A stretch of 64,000 nucleotides of DNA. Source: Conus ventricosus. Taxonomy: Eukaryota > Mollusca > Gastropoda > Neogastropoda > Conidae. Positions within the stretch are counted from its first letter, which is position 1. Every line of letters begins with the position of its first letter. The notes beneath the pieces were generated by a model. The model made no database searches. It had not been told where the DNA came from and saw only the letters and a program-made list of their open reading frames with translations. This document shows positions 47,883-51,474 of the stretch, one piece after another. The DNA lies in the NCBI GenBank assembly GCA_018398815.1, contig CM031607.1:79514187-79578186 (forward strand). Direction: 5' to 3'. The position numbers and the translations under genes are program-made.

Positions 47883-49555
47883 CATGAGCACGCGCACGCG
47901 TGTGTGTGTGTCTGTGTGTGTTGTCTCCAATGTGTATTTCTGTTGATGGCTACGCACATGTAGAACTATGGTTTAACCAAGTAGAAATATAAATAATTCA
48001 TCAGATGCTACAGAAATATAAACAATTTATCAGACACTACTTAAATTAAAATGATTAGCAACAACAGCATCATGTCATGACTGCTATGATGTTACAATTA
48101 GCATAAATCTGTTCATTTGAGGTCACTTTAACCCATGTTTCAAAAGTGCCAGAAACTGTTGTGGGTATGTGTTACTTCACACTGTATTGTGAATTTATCT
48201 GCCAGTACATAGTGTAATGAAATATTGACATCAATGTAAGATATGGCTGGTTAAGTAAGAAAAGATATGGAGTACCATTTTTACATCTTGTATTTTAGAA
48301 TTGATTTGGTTTACAAATTATGAAATAAAGATGGAAAAGATCATGGAATCAACCTCTATCTCATCCTATTTTTAAATATCATATGCACATGCACAAACTC
48401 ACTCACACACATGCTCGCACGTGATAATTCATTGCATGTATATGCCTCTGTGTGATATTTTGGTGCAAGTTTCATTTTCATTGGCTGGATAAAGTGGTAT
48501 GATTTTTTTTTATTCTTATGTTAAGAAACAGAATAAATGCAAGATTTCATGATCACATTCGAAGGTGTATGGTATAGCAAGATTCTTACCTGTTAAGTCA
48601 AAAGTTAAAAAAAAATTCATATCAATTGTTTTCATTACCTTTTGACAGGGGCGCACTCGTCAGCACGAGATGTATGCTGGAAGGCGTAACGAGTCCATGG
48701 GGCCTCCCAGAGATTCAGGTCGTCAGAACAGCGGCTACCAGCCCCTGCATGGCCCTCCCCAATACCAGCCTACTTCTGATCGCCTGTCTGAGGAACAGCA
48801 TCGGTTTGAAAACCTGGGCATCGGCTCCAGGCCGCAGTATGGTTCTTCCAGGCAGGAGTCCGGGGACCCCAGGGGTGCTGGTGATGTCAAAACAGTGGTG
48901 GTCGGAACAAACCCGCTAGGTCTGCCTTTGAGCAGAACAGGATACCGAGCATAGTTACGAGTACATGAATTTCCCGCCGCCAAACCAGGCAGGGATGCAG
49001 GGTCCACCTAGGTCGTTTTCCAGTGACCTACTCAGTGTGAATGCTCAGGACCAGGGCTATCACAGCTTGCCTCACCACATGCCGCACAGTGAAGGACAAA
49101 GTCCGGAAGATTTTGCATCATTCCAAGCTTCCAAGAAATCGGTGTCGTTCAACACTGACCTGAACACCTACCAGATCCGAACCCCTTCCCATTCCTACTC
49201 TTCCGAGCACATGTCTCCTCCAGCAGAGATTTCTCCTTCCCCCGGTTCCAATGAGGTGTTCCAAATGCCCCCTTCAGACACATACCACCAGTCCCCTCCT
49301 GCTTTCTCTTACGTTCACCAGGGTGGTACCCCAAACGTCATTGGTGCACAGGAAGTGTACCGGGATCCTCGCTCCCGCATCGAGGCGCAGAAAGCGTCAG
49401 AGCAGGACGGTGGTAAGAGTGAGATGACGGACAATATGTCATTTAGGGACAAGATGAAGTACTTTCGTCAGGAGGAAGGGGAGAGCGTGCCTCAGTTCAA
49501 AGCTCAGCCTTCTGGAGCCCCATGGAACAATGACTACCAGTCGAATGGCCGATAG
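6644..49555 (+). CDS. AFDN: Afadin (AFDN/canoe), 3' two-thirds of the gene, 19 visible exons
   Basis: Afadin is a multidomain scaffold at adherens junctions. In the known family, RA1 and RA2 bind Rap/Ras GTPases, FHA and DIL follow, PDZ binds nectin tails, and the C-terminal tail binds F-actin. The exons here reproduce that order from mid-RA2 to the stop at 49,555. Diagnostic blocks are DDGECPLAI (RA2), KLPYLVDQ (RA2-FHA linker), FFKFVDP (FHA end), [15 protein letters not shown] and [13 protein letters not shown] (DIL), [36 protein letters not shown], and MGLSIVAAV / [13 protein letters not shown] / [19 protein letters not shown] (PDZ). Splice sites follow GT-AG and phases join correctly wherever the exons are intact. 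Start codon, promoter, RA1 and half of RA2 are upstream. Frame breaks occur in five or six exons (listed individually). Confidence 0.95.
6948..7738 (-). mobile_element. Non-LTR retrotransposon 3' fragment (RNase H + Cys/His end)
   Basis: The reverse strand reads an RNase H domain: [12 protein letters not shown] (catalytic Glu), IGVDSKAAI (Asp), TFCWIPSHC and ARKAAQNV, open for 142 codons from 7,748 to 7,320. After frame breaks, the reverse strand from 7,145 reads [21 protein letters not shown], the terminal zinc-knuckle region. It is the same family and gene order as the fragment at 1-832 but inverted. It is 5' truncated at the (GT)n block, as usual for target-primed reverse transcription; the block may have served as the insertion site or grown afterwards. 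It lacks endonuclease and reverse transcriptase, so it is immobile. Confidence 0.85.
7741..8071. repeat. (GT)n compound microsatellite
   Basis: About 330 bases of GT with GCGC, CATGC and GAGT interruptions, including an alternating GCGCACGCGCATGCGCGCGCG segment at about 7,772-7,803 that is Z-DNA-prone. Confidence 0.9.
8205..8252. repeat. (CA)n microsatellite
   Basis: An uninterrupted CA tract of about 48 bases, complementary to the nearby (GT)n block. Confidence 0.9.
8500..8655 (+). CDS. AFDN: Afadin exon: end of RA2 and RA2-FHA linker
   Basis: Acceptor CATTTGTAG ends at 8,499; donor GTATAT starts at 8,656. The exon enters in phase 1 (G|GA) and leaves in phase 1. The peptide starts [20 protein letters not shown] and ends [11 protein letters not shown]. 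The first part closes the RA2 fold (vertebrate ILVFQLKRRPPD). The middle is basic and charged. The KLPYLV block precedes the FHA domain in vertebrate afadin (KLPYLVELSPG). It is intact, with no stops in the coding frame. The next exon should begin the FHA domain and is only tentatively located (18,656). Confidence 0.88.
9064..9128. repeat. (GA)n microsatellite
   Basis: About 32 uninterrupted GA units. Confidence 0.92.
9130..10140. other. Unrecognised sequence, no intact frame
   Basis: Base composition is more balanced than in the flanks and short protein-like stretches appear on +, but stops occur every 20-60 codons and no family motif is recognisable. It may be an old element remnant or plain intron. 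Confidence 0.3.
10750..12674 (-). mobile_element. Dead L1/Tx1-like non-LTR retrotransposon
   Basis: Reading the reverse strand, 12,674-12,384 encodes the start of an APE-type endonuclease: [18 protein letters not shown] followed by a WKGAVFY block. 11,819-11,634 gives the endonuclease end: [19 protein letters not shown]. 11,400-11,200 gives broken C-terminal pieces, and 10,968-10,780 gives the zf-RVT-like end: [21 protein letters not shown]. Gene order matches an L1-type ORF2, but the central reverse transcriptase core (the YADD region) is not visible, so an internal deletion is likely. A SINE sits between the two endonuclease pieces, in opposite orientation. It is a different family from the RNase H elements at 1-832 and 6,948-7,738. 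Confidence 0.8.
12025..12290 (+). mobile_element. tRNA-derived SINE (family 1)
   Basis: A Pol III B-box-like motif GAGTTCGAACC lies at about 12,081-12,091, followed by the body motif CCCACCCAGTAGCAAATGGG (about 12,136-12,155) and GGGAAGGTTAAAGGCAGC. The same CCACCCAGCAGTAAATGGGT body is found on the reverse strand at 29,640-29,835, so at least two copies are present in this gene. It is inserted into the L1-like element, so it is the younger of the two. Boundaries are approximate and no clear target-site duplication was identified. Confidence 0.65.
12675..13489. other. Non-coding intron
   Basis: No exon recognised. The segment at 12,785-13,160 is GC-richer and open in two frames but shows no similarity to afadin or to a known domain. 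Confidence 0.4.
13490..14015. repeat. 43-bp minisatellite, about 12 copies
   Basis: The unit is TGATGACTGACCATTGTGG followed by TCAGTGTCCATGTGTTGGTAA and a short spacer, repeating every 43 bases. In the 3' half a variant subunit (TTGTGACAGACCGGTGTGG, then TCAGTGGCAG) alternates with the original, giving a two-type higher-order arrangement. Confidence 0.85.
14016..15239. other. Non-coding intron with A-rich runs
   Basis: Poly(A)-like stretches lie at 14,167-14,205 and 14,502-14,522. No coding or RNA gene signal was recognised. Confidence 0.4.
15240..15900. repeat. 28-bp minisatellite, first block
   Basis: Units of exactly 28 bases follow each other, for example from 15,468: AGAGATTATTGGGC..., AGAGACAACGAGTT..., AGACACCATGAGGT.... 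The consensus is AGAGACCATGGGGTATTTTG followed by TGATGTTT. Units diverge by about 20-30%. The array breaks at about 15,900 and resumes at 16,920, the interruption being a transposon-like fragment. Confidence 0.88.
15901..16570 (+). mobile_element. hAT-like transposase 5' fragment interrupting the minisatellite
   Basis: Within 670 unrelated bases inserted in the 28-bp array, the + frame from 16,373 reads [20 protein letters not shown], then a Lys/Arg-rich stretch. In the neighbouring frame it continues [10 protein letters not shown] (about 16,540-16,571) and then runs into a 63-base G tract. A basic N-terminus followed by FQxxWLKKxPW is typical of the TTF-type/hAT transposase-like proteins of the ZNF862/KIAA1586 group; family assignment is by motif only. 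The change of frame implies a 1-base indel near 16,535. The BED-like finger, catalytic core and hAT dimerisation domain are absent, so this is a fragment or a misassembled edge. Confidence 0.5.
16571..16633. repeat. Poly(G), 63 bases
   Basis: An uninterrupted G run directly follows TGGCCC, and further alternating G and C/T homopolymer blocks follow to about 16,720. Either an extreme mononucleotide repeat or a sequencing or gap-fill artefact; the abrupt end of a coding frame here favours artefact. Confidence 0.9.
16920..18580. repeat. 28-bp minisatellite, second block (degraded)
   Basis: The same unit as 15,240-15,900 (CCATGGGGTATTTT, then TGTGATGGTTACAGA) recurs throughout, but with many one-base losses and gains in homopolymers. 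Unit length wanders between about 24 and 34. More damaged units reappear at about 21,296-21,415, in the following intron. Confidence 0.75.
18656..18778 (+). CDS. AFDN: Candidate afadin exon: start of FHA domain (damaged)
   Basis: A GC-rich island after the minisatellite has a possible acceptor GGTCTAG (ending about 18,669) and a donor GTGAGA at 18,779. Around 18,722-18,745 it reads ANVTEV, which in vertebrate afadin (SVTEVG, NVTEVG) marks the first strands of the FHA domain. A shift of one base then gives [14 protein letters not shown] to the donor. No single frame is open across it, and the acceptor is uncertain. Position (between KLPYLV and the FKFVDP exon) fits. It lies in the homopolymer-damaged part of the window, so indel error is the simplest explanation, but the call rests on a short match. 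Confidence 0.4.
18779..21765 (+). other. Poor-looking, homopolymer-rich sequence (afadin intron)
   Basis: Dense A, T, G and C runs (for example poly(A) at 19,024-19,046, poly(G) at about 19,471-19,491, T runs at about 20,081-20,130, a GC-rich G/C block at 20,870-20,960) and short broken fragments. A CA/CCACAC-rich stretch covers 21,075-21,250, and damaged 28-bp units lie at 21,296-21,415. No gene or element could be supported. The texture differs sharply from the rest of the window and suggests low sequence accuracy. Confidence 0.6.
21766..21963 (+). CDS. AFDN: Afadin exon: C-terminal half of FHA domain (frame-broken)
   Basis: In two frames this encodes the end of the afadin FHA domain. The first frame reads [13 protein letters not shown] (about 21,787-21,825), corresponding to the PHHCDLTNMDG region. 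The second, from about 21,838, reads [20 protein letters not shown], corresponding to SMDAETYVEGQRISETTML. The exon ends [15 protein letters not shown] before donor GTCAGT at 21,964; the vertebrate block is ASHVFKFVDP. Two one-base losses within about 15 bases (around 21,825-21,838) account for the break. The acceptor is not clean (T-rich tract then GCCTGCG), so the start is approximate. FHA normally binds phospho-Thr; in afadin its ligand use is less clear. Confidence 0.8.
22925..23120 (+). mobile_element. tRNA-derived SINE (family 2)
   Basis: An A-box-like TGGCGCAGTAGTTAGTG (about 22,934-22,950) and a B-box-like GGGTTTGATTCCC (about 22,977-22,989) are spaced as in a tRNA. A tRNA-unrelated body follows with GAAGACTGGAATCACACAGC. 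The sequence is unlike family 1. It is a Pol III SINE head, not a functional tRNA, because no acceptor stem pairs. Confidence 0.7.
25030..25145. repeat. Compound (CA)n microsatellite
   Basis: CATGCACG units grade into (CA)n with periodic AACACA interruptions. Confidence 0.88.
25607..25745 (+). CDS. AFDN: Afadin exon: FHA-DIL linker (one frame break)
   Basis: Acceptor TTTTTGCAG ends at 25,606; donor GTGAGC at 25,746. The 5' frame reads [21 protein letters not shown] and the 3' frame reads [20 protein letters not shown]. Joined, they parallel vertebrate IVQETTFDLGGDIHSG, and the 3' frame exits in phase 2 exactly as the next exon (26,875) requires. The 3' frame has a stop (TAA at 25,645-25,647) upstream, so one base is missing near 25,670, where two T's stand for an expected three. 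An internal acceptor ending at 25,651 could avoid the break but would lose the conserved VRQET. Known linker residues here are poorly conserved, so no function is assigned. Confidence 0.82.
25746..26874 (+). other. Afadin intron
   Basis: Contains a poly(C) of about 25 bases (26,282-26,306) and a poly(G) of about 24 bases (26,583-26,606), complementary homopolymers about 300 bases apart. No other feature recognised. Confidence 0.75.
26875..26948 (+). CDS. AFDN: Afadin exon: short linker exon before DIL
   Basis: Acceptor GATTTCAG ends at 26,874 and donor GTATTG begins at 26,949. The 74-base exon enters in phase 2 and leaves in phase 1. It reads [20 protein letters not shown] then FRLE; the LPASLDFR block equals LPASIEFR just before the DIL domain of vertebrate afadin. 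It joins in frame to [10 protein letters not shown] in the next exon. The small size and internal position make it easy to miss, and skipping it would shift the frame. Confidence 0.85.
26949..27807 (+). other. Afadin intron
   Basis: A pyrimidine/purine switch region: C- and CT-rich at 26,957-27,072, followed directly by (GA)n at 27,073-27,150, which can fold back on itself. A (GT)n tract covers 27,607-27,645. No gene seen. Confidence 0.75.
27808..28013 (+). CDS. AFDN: Afadin exon: start of DIL domain
   Basis: Acceptor CCCCACAG ends at 27,807; donor GTAGGG at 28,014. The frame is fully open: [38 protein letters not shown], ending [11 protein letters not shown]. It matches the vertebrate FLSAIINYTNSSTVHFKLSPTYVLYMACRY block that opens the DIL (dilute) domain, an all-helical fold shared with class V myosin tails. 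In the afadin family this region is a protein-interaction module. It exits in phase 0. Confidence 0.95.
28014..29326 (+). other. Afadin intron
   Basis: AT-rich, otherwise featureless until a compound (CA)n block at 28,990-29,265 that ends about 60 bases before the next acceptor. Confidence 0.8.
28990..29265. repeat. Compound (CA)n microsatellite
   Basis: CA runs separated by CACCACAC phase slips and GACAGACAGACA units lie immediately upstream of an afadin splice acceptor. Confidence 0.9.
29327..29567 (+). CDS. AFDN: Afadin exon: DIL domain, middle
   Basis: Acceptor GATCCTAG ends at 29,326, donor GTAACC at 29,568. The 241-base exon is fully open: [40 protein letters not shown] and [20 protein letters not shown] are recognisable. 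The vertebrate counterpart is ALAFWMANASELLNFIKQD...LVHCLQSELNNYMPAFLDD. It ends in phase 1 after NPPQ. Third codon positions are strongly G/C, unlike surrounding introns. Confidence 0.96.
29568..30981 (+). other. Afadin intron
   Basis: Holds a reverse-oriented SINE of family 1 (29,640-29,835) and a poly(C) of about 23 bases (29,891-29,913). Nothing else recognised. Confidence 0.75.
29640..29835 (-). mobile_element. tRNA-derived SINE (family 1), reverse copy
   Basis: The reverse strand carries a degraded B-box region (GGTCATGAGTACAAATCAC) followed by CCACCCAGCAGTAAATGGGT and a GAGGAAGGCGGCAGAAAG body. This corresponds element by element to the + copy at 12,025-12,290. Confidence 0.65.
30982..31264 (+). 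CDS. AFDN: Afadin exon: DIL domain, C-terminal half (heavily frame-broken)
   Basis: Acceptor CATGTTGCAG ends at 30,981 and donor GTGGGT begins at 31,265. Conserved pieces appear in order but in changing frames: PTVADVL (vertebrate PKIDDVL), then ALNIQLFS and HFINM (ALTIQLFSQLFHFINM), then GHREVW (GHIEAW), then ELAADC (ELAADC), and LCRIIQ just before the donor (LSRIVQ). At least five one-base losses are needed to join them; exact positions can only be bracketed. Flanking exons on both sides are perfect, and the exon joins its neighbours with correct phase at the acceptor. No single frame crosses it, so as given the gene would be null. Confidence 0.85.
31265..33003 (+). other. Afadin intron
   Basis: G-rich purine segment at 31,290-31,450, A-rich runs at 31,960-32,010, poly(C) at 32,508-32,522. 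No gene seen. Confidence 0.7.
33004..33219 (+). CDS. AFDN: Afadin exon: distal DIL region
   Basis: Acceptor GTTTGCAG ends at 33,003; donor GTGAGT at 33,220. The 216-base exon is phase 0 to phase 0: [60 protein letters not shown]. It matches vertebrate [17 protein letters not shown]...LIENVVTVAENTADELARSDG. It is fully open, with GC-rich third positions. Confidence 0.96.
33220..33622 (+). other. Afadin intron (403 bases)
   Basis: The shortest intron in the window, with a short TG stretch after the donor. Nothing else noted. Confidence 0.8.
33623..33835 (+). CDS. AFDN: Afadin exon: DIL-PDZ connector
   Basis: Acceptor TGCGTTCAG ends at 33,622; the donor GTGTGT at 33,836 is weak (no A/G at +3/+4 consensus). 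The exon reads [40 protein letters not shown], then [18 protein letters not shown]. The vertebrate block is [39 protein letters not shown]...GTWTIYFEG. It is phase 0 to phase 0, fully open. A polypyrimidine (TCTG)n(TC)n tract starts about 30 bases beyond the donor. Confidence 0.96.
33836..35841 (+). other. Afadin intron
   Basis: Begins with (TCTG)n(TC)n at about 33,890-33,995, then (TG)n at 34,348-34,364 and a CA block at 34,560-34,705. The rest is AT-rich. Confidence 0.8.
34560..34705. repeat. (CA)n microsatellite
   Basis: About 145 bases of CA with two or three phase slips; complementary to the (GT)n tract at 35,958-36,032 on the far side of the next exon. Confidence 0.92.
35842..35931 (+). 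CDS. AFDN: Afadin exon: start of PDZ domain
   Basis: Acceptor TGTTTTCAG ends at 35,841; donor GTGAGT at 35,932. The 90-base exon (30 codons, phase 0 both sides) reads [20 protein letters not shown] then [18 protein letters not shown] is the afadin carboxylate-binding loop (vertebrate MGLSIVAAK), which receives the C-terminus of nectins. Skipping this exon would keep the frame but remove the ligand groove. Confidence 0.95.
35932..36610 (+). other. Afadin intron
   Basis: (GT)n at 35,958-36,032 and 36,162-36,210, and (GA)n at 36,461-36,512. Nothing else seen. Confidence 0.8.
36611..36676 (+). CDS. AFDN: Afadin exon: PDZ domain, second part
   Basis: Acceptor CCTTCACAG ends at 36,610; donor GTAAGC at 36,677. 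This 66-base exon reads [20 protein letters not shown] then AQ, matching vertebrate GAGQDKLGIYVKSVVKGGAADV. Phase 0 both sides. Confidence 0.95.
36877..37697. repeat. Tandem duplication, about 403 bp, two copies
   Basis: The sequence from about 36,905 (GGAAATAGGG...CTGTGTTTCTTC) recurs at 37,309 with a period of 403 bases and roughly 95% identity, running to about 37,297 and 37,697. Both copies are preceded by TGATACTAG (36,880 and 37,294). The copies share CACAAAGATTTGCCAACAAA and GAGCATGCGTCGTCC. Neither contains a coding frame of note. No target-site duplication or terminal motif was recognised. Confidence 0.9.
37993..38345. repeat. (GA)n / (CA)n compound repeat
   Basis: (GA)n at 37,995-38,043, ACACA blocks with AACACAC slips at 38,055-38,125, (GA)n again at 38,217-38,265, (CA)n at 38,290-38,315, then GAGA. 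Long open frames on both strands here are repeat artefacts. Confidence 0.9.
38400..38900. other. Unrecognised stretch of odd composition
   Basis: AG/AC-rich without the TG/AT bias of neighbouring intron, and no repeat, element or afadin similarity recognised. May be low-accuracy sequence around the preceding repeats. Confidence 0.3.
39440..39684 (+). repeat. Triplicated intron-exon junction unit (84/77/84 bp)
   Basis: Three consecutive units (39,440-39,523, 39,524-39,600, 39,601-39,684) share TATGGTGCGTGTCATG, GACTGGGGCTGTGT, a GGCAG acceptor-like motif and GTCTGAAGGCAGGGGAC. In the third unit GGCAG is the real acceptor, and GTCTGAAAGCAGGGGAC is the first coding stretch of the PDZ exon at 39,661. 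Confidence 0.9.
39661..39734 (+). CDS. AFDN: Afadin exon: PDZ domain, third part
   Basis: Acceptor CTGATGGCAG ends at 39,660; donor GTAAGG at 39,735. It reads [20 protein letters not shown] then LSQE, matching vertebrate [24 protein letters not shown]. It leaves in phase 2 and joins KAAELM. Its first 24 bases belong to the triplicated unit described separately. The acceptor's polypyrimidine tract is very poor (purine-rich GACTGGGGCTGTG), which may make its use depend on enhancers. Confidence 0.95.
39735..40566 (+). other. Afadin intron
   Basis: T-rich near the 3' end (40,449-40,468). No gene or element recognised. Confidence 0.75.
40567..40685 (+). CDS. AFDN: Afadin exon: end of PDZ domain
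   Basis: Acceptor TTTTGACAG ends at 40,566; donor GTCAGT at 40,686. It reads [39 protein letters not shown]; vertebrate [39 protein letters not shown]. It completes the PDZ fold and leaves in phase 1. Confidence 0.96.
40686..42465 (+). other. Afadin intron
   Basis: AT-rich, with no repeat or element recognised. Confidence 0.7.
42466..42603 (+). CDS. AFDN: Afadin exon: proline-rich tail with PPxY motif
   Basis: Acceptor TTCATGCAG ends at 42,465; donor GTCAGT at 42,604. With the leading C from the previous exon it reads [50 protein letters not shown] followed by SE is a WW-domain ligand motif. The rest is disordered tail. Phase 1 to phase 1. Confidence 0.88.
42604..44347 (+). other. Afadin intron
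   Basis: Contains a poly(G) of about 33 bases at about 43,914-43,946. Otherwise AT-rich with no recognised element. Confidence 0.75.
44348..44616 (+). CDS. AFDN: Afadin exon: tail
   Basis: Acceptor GTTCCTCAG ends at 44,347; donor GTGGTT at 44,617 is weak. The frame fixed by phase 1 entry reads [20 protein letters not shown], then [20 protein letters not shown] and [18 protein letters not shown]. It is disordered, Ser/Pro/Gln-rich, and open throughout. It has several S-P sites but no domain. Confidence 0.88.
44617..45199 (+). other. Afadin intron
   Basis: A (GT)n compound tract (44,690-44,805) follows the donor. Nothing else. Confidence 0.8.
45200..46617 (+). CDS. AFDN: Afadin long tail exon: proline-rich, FPPPP motif, helical segment (frame-broken)
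   Basis: Acceptor TGTTTGCAG ends at 45,199; donor GTAAGT at 46,618. In order: [18 protein letters not shown] and [18 protein letters not shown] (open 45,200 to about 45,545); [13 protein letters not shown] (about 45,560-45,655); [15 protein letters not shown] and LSARERFLA (about 45,663-45,815); [14 protein letters not shown] (about 45,850-46,130); [20 protein letters not shown] (46,146-46,205); and [20 protein letters not shown] then [12 protein letters not shown] (about 46,465-46,560), a charged helix likely to form a coiled coil. About five one-base changes separate these frames. FPPPP with flanking acidic residues is the EVH1 ligand of Ena/VASP proteins. The vertebrate tail is also proline-rich and helical but diverges in sequence. 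Confidence 0.85.
46710..47783. mobile_element. Non-autonomous piggyBac-type transposon (1,074 bp)
   Basis: Both ends are flanked by TTAA (46,706-46,709 and 47,784-47,787), the piggyBac target-site duplication. The left end is CCCTTAAGCTGGT; the right end, reverse complemented, is CCCTTACACTGGT (11 of 13 match). The left subterminal region has the inverted motif CGCGAC...GTCGCG (TCGCGACATAAGTCGCG, 46,727-46,743) and a second TCGCGACGTAAGT. Inside, an ATG at 46,974 starts [18 protein letters not shown]; after a frameshift it continues [20 protein letters not shown]. This looks like an acidic transposase N-terminus, and the remainder has stops. No catalytic DDD core is visible, so it depends on a transposase elsewhere. 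Confidence 0.85.
47816..47880. repeat. (GT)n microsatellite
   Basis: About 60 bases of GT just outside the piggyBac-type element, followed by an alternating GCACGCGCACGCG stretch. Confidence 0.9.
48649..49555 (+). CDS. AFDN: Afadin last coding exon: C-terminal tail to stop
   Basis: Acceptor TTTTGACAG ends at 48,648. Phase 0 entry gives [20 protein letters not shown] and continues open to a stop at 48,952-48,954. Homology-like text [10 protein letters not shown] sits in another frame just before (about 48,922-48,950), and the frame from about 48,953 reads [20 protein letters not shown] through to TAG at 49,553-49,555. Two one-base changes (near 48,905-48,920 and near 48,950) restore continuity. 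The end contains [16 protein letters not shown], similar in layout to the LTFRERQRLF block at the C-terminus of long (F-actin-binding) vertebrate afadin. A strong internal donor-like GTAAGAGT lies at 49,413. Confidence 0.85.
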
Positions 49556-50199
49556 CACACTTCTTCAGTTCTTTGGTCTGGGTGATTTCATTTTGTCACT
49601 AGCTGATGTCTTTTTCGTTAGTACCATGAGTTGTTTAAGCCCCTGTATCTTCCATCATATTGATAACTATATGGCACAGGTGCTGACGTAACGAGATTTT
49701 AATCCCTGCATTCATGCATGCAAGCTTACCAAGAAAGAATTACAGACGCAATATGTGTGACACTCATTAAGTGTCGGTGCACAGTGTTTTGAATGAAAAT
49801 GCATTGTGCTGTTTGTTGTGGTGTTTGTAGCAAAGTAACAACAGTGAGATATGCTTAAAATATATTTGAAATAATGCTTATATTACAGAGTCATGACAAT
49901 GATAATGATTGTGATCGTCACACATCTCTGAATTCATTTCACACCAGTATCAGCAACTTGACTTTTTTGGTTGGCTTTTTTTGACTGAAAAGGGCACACA
50001 CGATCTTAAGATAAAGATGTGGGGATGGGGATGGATTAGTGACCTTTGAGCTCATGCACACACAGGATATTTTTGTAGTAAAAAGATCTTGTAGTTAGAA
50101 AGAAAGCTAACACCCATGCACAAACTTGTACAGTCATTTCATTTGTTTCTTAACTCAAGTATCTGTCTTCTTGCTCACTTTCTTGTATGTTTCTCCTCT
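49556..50199 (+). other. AFDN: Probable afadin 3' UTR
   Basis: Directly follows the stop. No canonical AATAAA occurs before the retrotransposon remnant at 50,200. The first one after the stop is at 53,868-53,873, so either the UTR is long and includes that remnant or a variant signal is used. Confidence 0.45.
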
Positions 50200-51235
50200 G
50201 CACCTTAATCAAATTGGGCATTTCTGTTACCACACCTTCCTGGCTTCATCCATATCTCTCTGATTGCACTCAGTTTTTTTTTCCTTTGATGGGCTCTATC
50301 TCTTCTTCTGCAGACCTGTAGTTCAGAGCCCCACAGGGATCTGTTCTGGGCCCCATTCTCTTTGTCATTCACACGCAGCCTGTCTCTGATATTGTCTCCC
50401 AGCACATTTTGTATAAATAGTGGATCGTTGAAGCTGTTGTCTAGATATTTGTTATTCAGAGTACACTGTCATACATTTCTGATCTTGAAGTTTGGAGGAA
50501 GTTCTGTGTGCCAGTTGAATGATGATGAGATGGAAATGATTTTCATTGCACGTGAAAAAAGGATTCTTCCATTGGTTTGTTCTGACATCTTTATAGTTAG
50601 GCAACTGGCCCATTCATCCATCAAGGTTTGCTTGTAGCATTAGTGTTACACTAGGGTTAGACTCTCTACTTTTTGTGGTACATTTCATCCATGTGTCATG
50701 TGCATATGAAACGCTTCTGGGTTAGTTCTGCGTGGCGTCTTTTTTTTCAGAGGATGCAACCAAAATCTTGGTCTGTGATTTTGTCCTTTCAGAGCGGACT
50801 ACTGTAACTCTATCTTTGGTGGCAGTCCAGCACACAAAAATGCAGTCAGATTAATTTTCAGACATTCTAAAACCATTTAAGTTATTCCTCTTCTTTATTG
50901 TTTTCACGGACTTCCTGTGAAAAAGTGTATTGATATTGAAATTTCTGTTGCTTTACTTCAGGTCCCCTATATAAAGGTCAAGCTCCTTCATATATTTTTT
51001 TTTTAATAATCTTCTCCAGGTTCTGCTTTGACAGTGTGTTTCTTAGCTTATAATAGGTTCTCCCTCACGACCCTTGTTTTCATACCAAGATAATTGGAAG
51101 GCATCTTTTGTCTTTTAAAGCAGCTTCTGCAAGGAACACAACTTCTGTGCTGTGTAGCTCTAATTCTCTCAATCCCCGTATCTTCCAAAACTACACTTTT
51201 TACAGATGCCTTGCCTTATTCTCTGTTGCCCTTCT
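50200..51235 (+). mobile_element. CR1/Jockey-type reverse transcriptase remnant
   Basis: Broken frames on + give the 3' half of a non-LTR reverse transcriptase. HPYLSDCTQ is at about 50,248-50,274. APQGSVLGPILFVI (about 50,326-50,370) is the PQGS/LGP block. ISDLEVWRKFCVPVELNDDE follows across one frame change at about 50,478-50,530. Then come RADYCNSIFGGSPAHKNAVR (thumb region, about 50,794-50,850), FHGLPVKKCIDIEISVA and FKAASARNT near 51,120. The YADD box is degraded. Stops and frameshifts show it is dead. It lies in the same orientation as afadin, just after its stop codon. Confidence 0.8.
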
Positions 51236-51240
51236 TTAGT

Positions 51241-51285
<45 letters not shown>

Positions 51286-51309
51286 TGTGTTGTGTGTGTT
51301 GTAGTGTGT

Positions 51310-51354
<45 letters not shown>

Positions 51355-51405
51355 TGTGTGTGTGTGTGTGTGTGGGTGTGTGTGTGTGTGGTGTGGTGTG
51401 TGTGT

Positions 51406-51445
<40 letters not shown>

Positions 51446-51474
51446 AGGGTGTGTGTGTGTGTGTGTGTGTGTTC
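51241..51474. repeat. (GT)n microsatellite
   Basis: About 235 bases of GT with GTGGTG slips, at the 3' end of the reverse transcriptase remnant. A simple-repeat tail of this kind is common at CR1-like 3' ends, but this one may be independent. Confidence 0.92.

Larger units (their letters stand above)
46618..48648 (+). other. Afadin intron
   Basis: Contains a piggyBac-type element (46,710-47,783) starting 92 bases after the donor, a (GT)n tract (47,816-47,880), and AT-rich sequence. Confidence 0.8.

Noticed and set aside
6644..49555. The whole locus as a processed or retrotransposed afadin pseudogene
   Set aside because: Introns with correct phases are present throughout and most exons are open with GC-rich third positions; the broken exons show clustered one-base indels more like sequence error.
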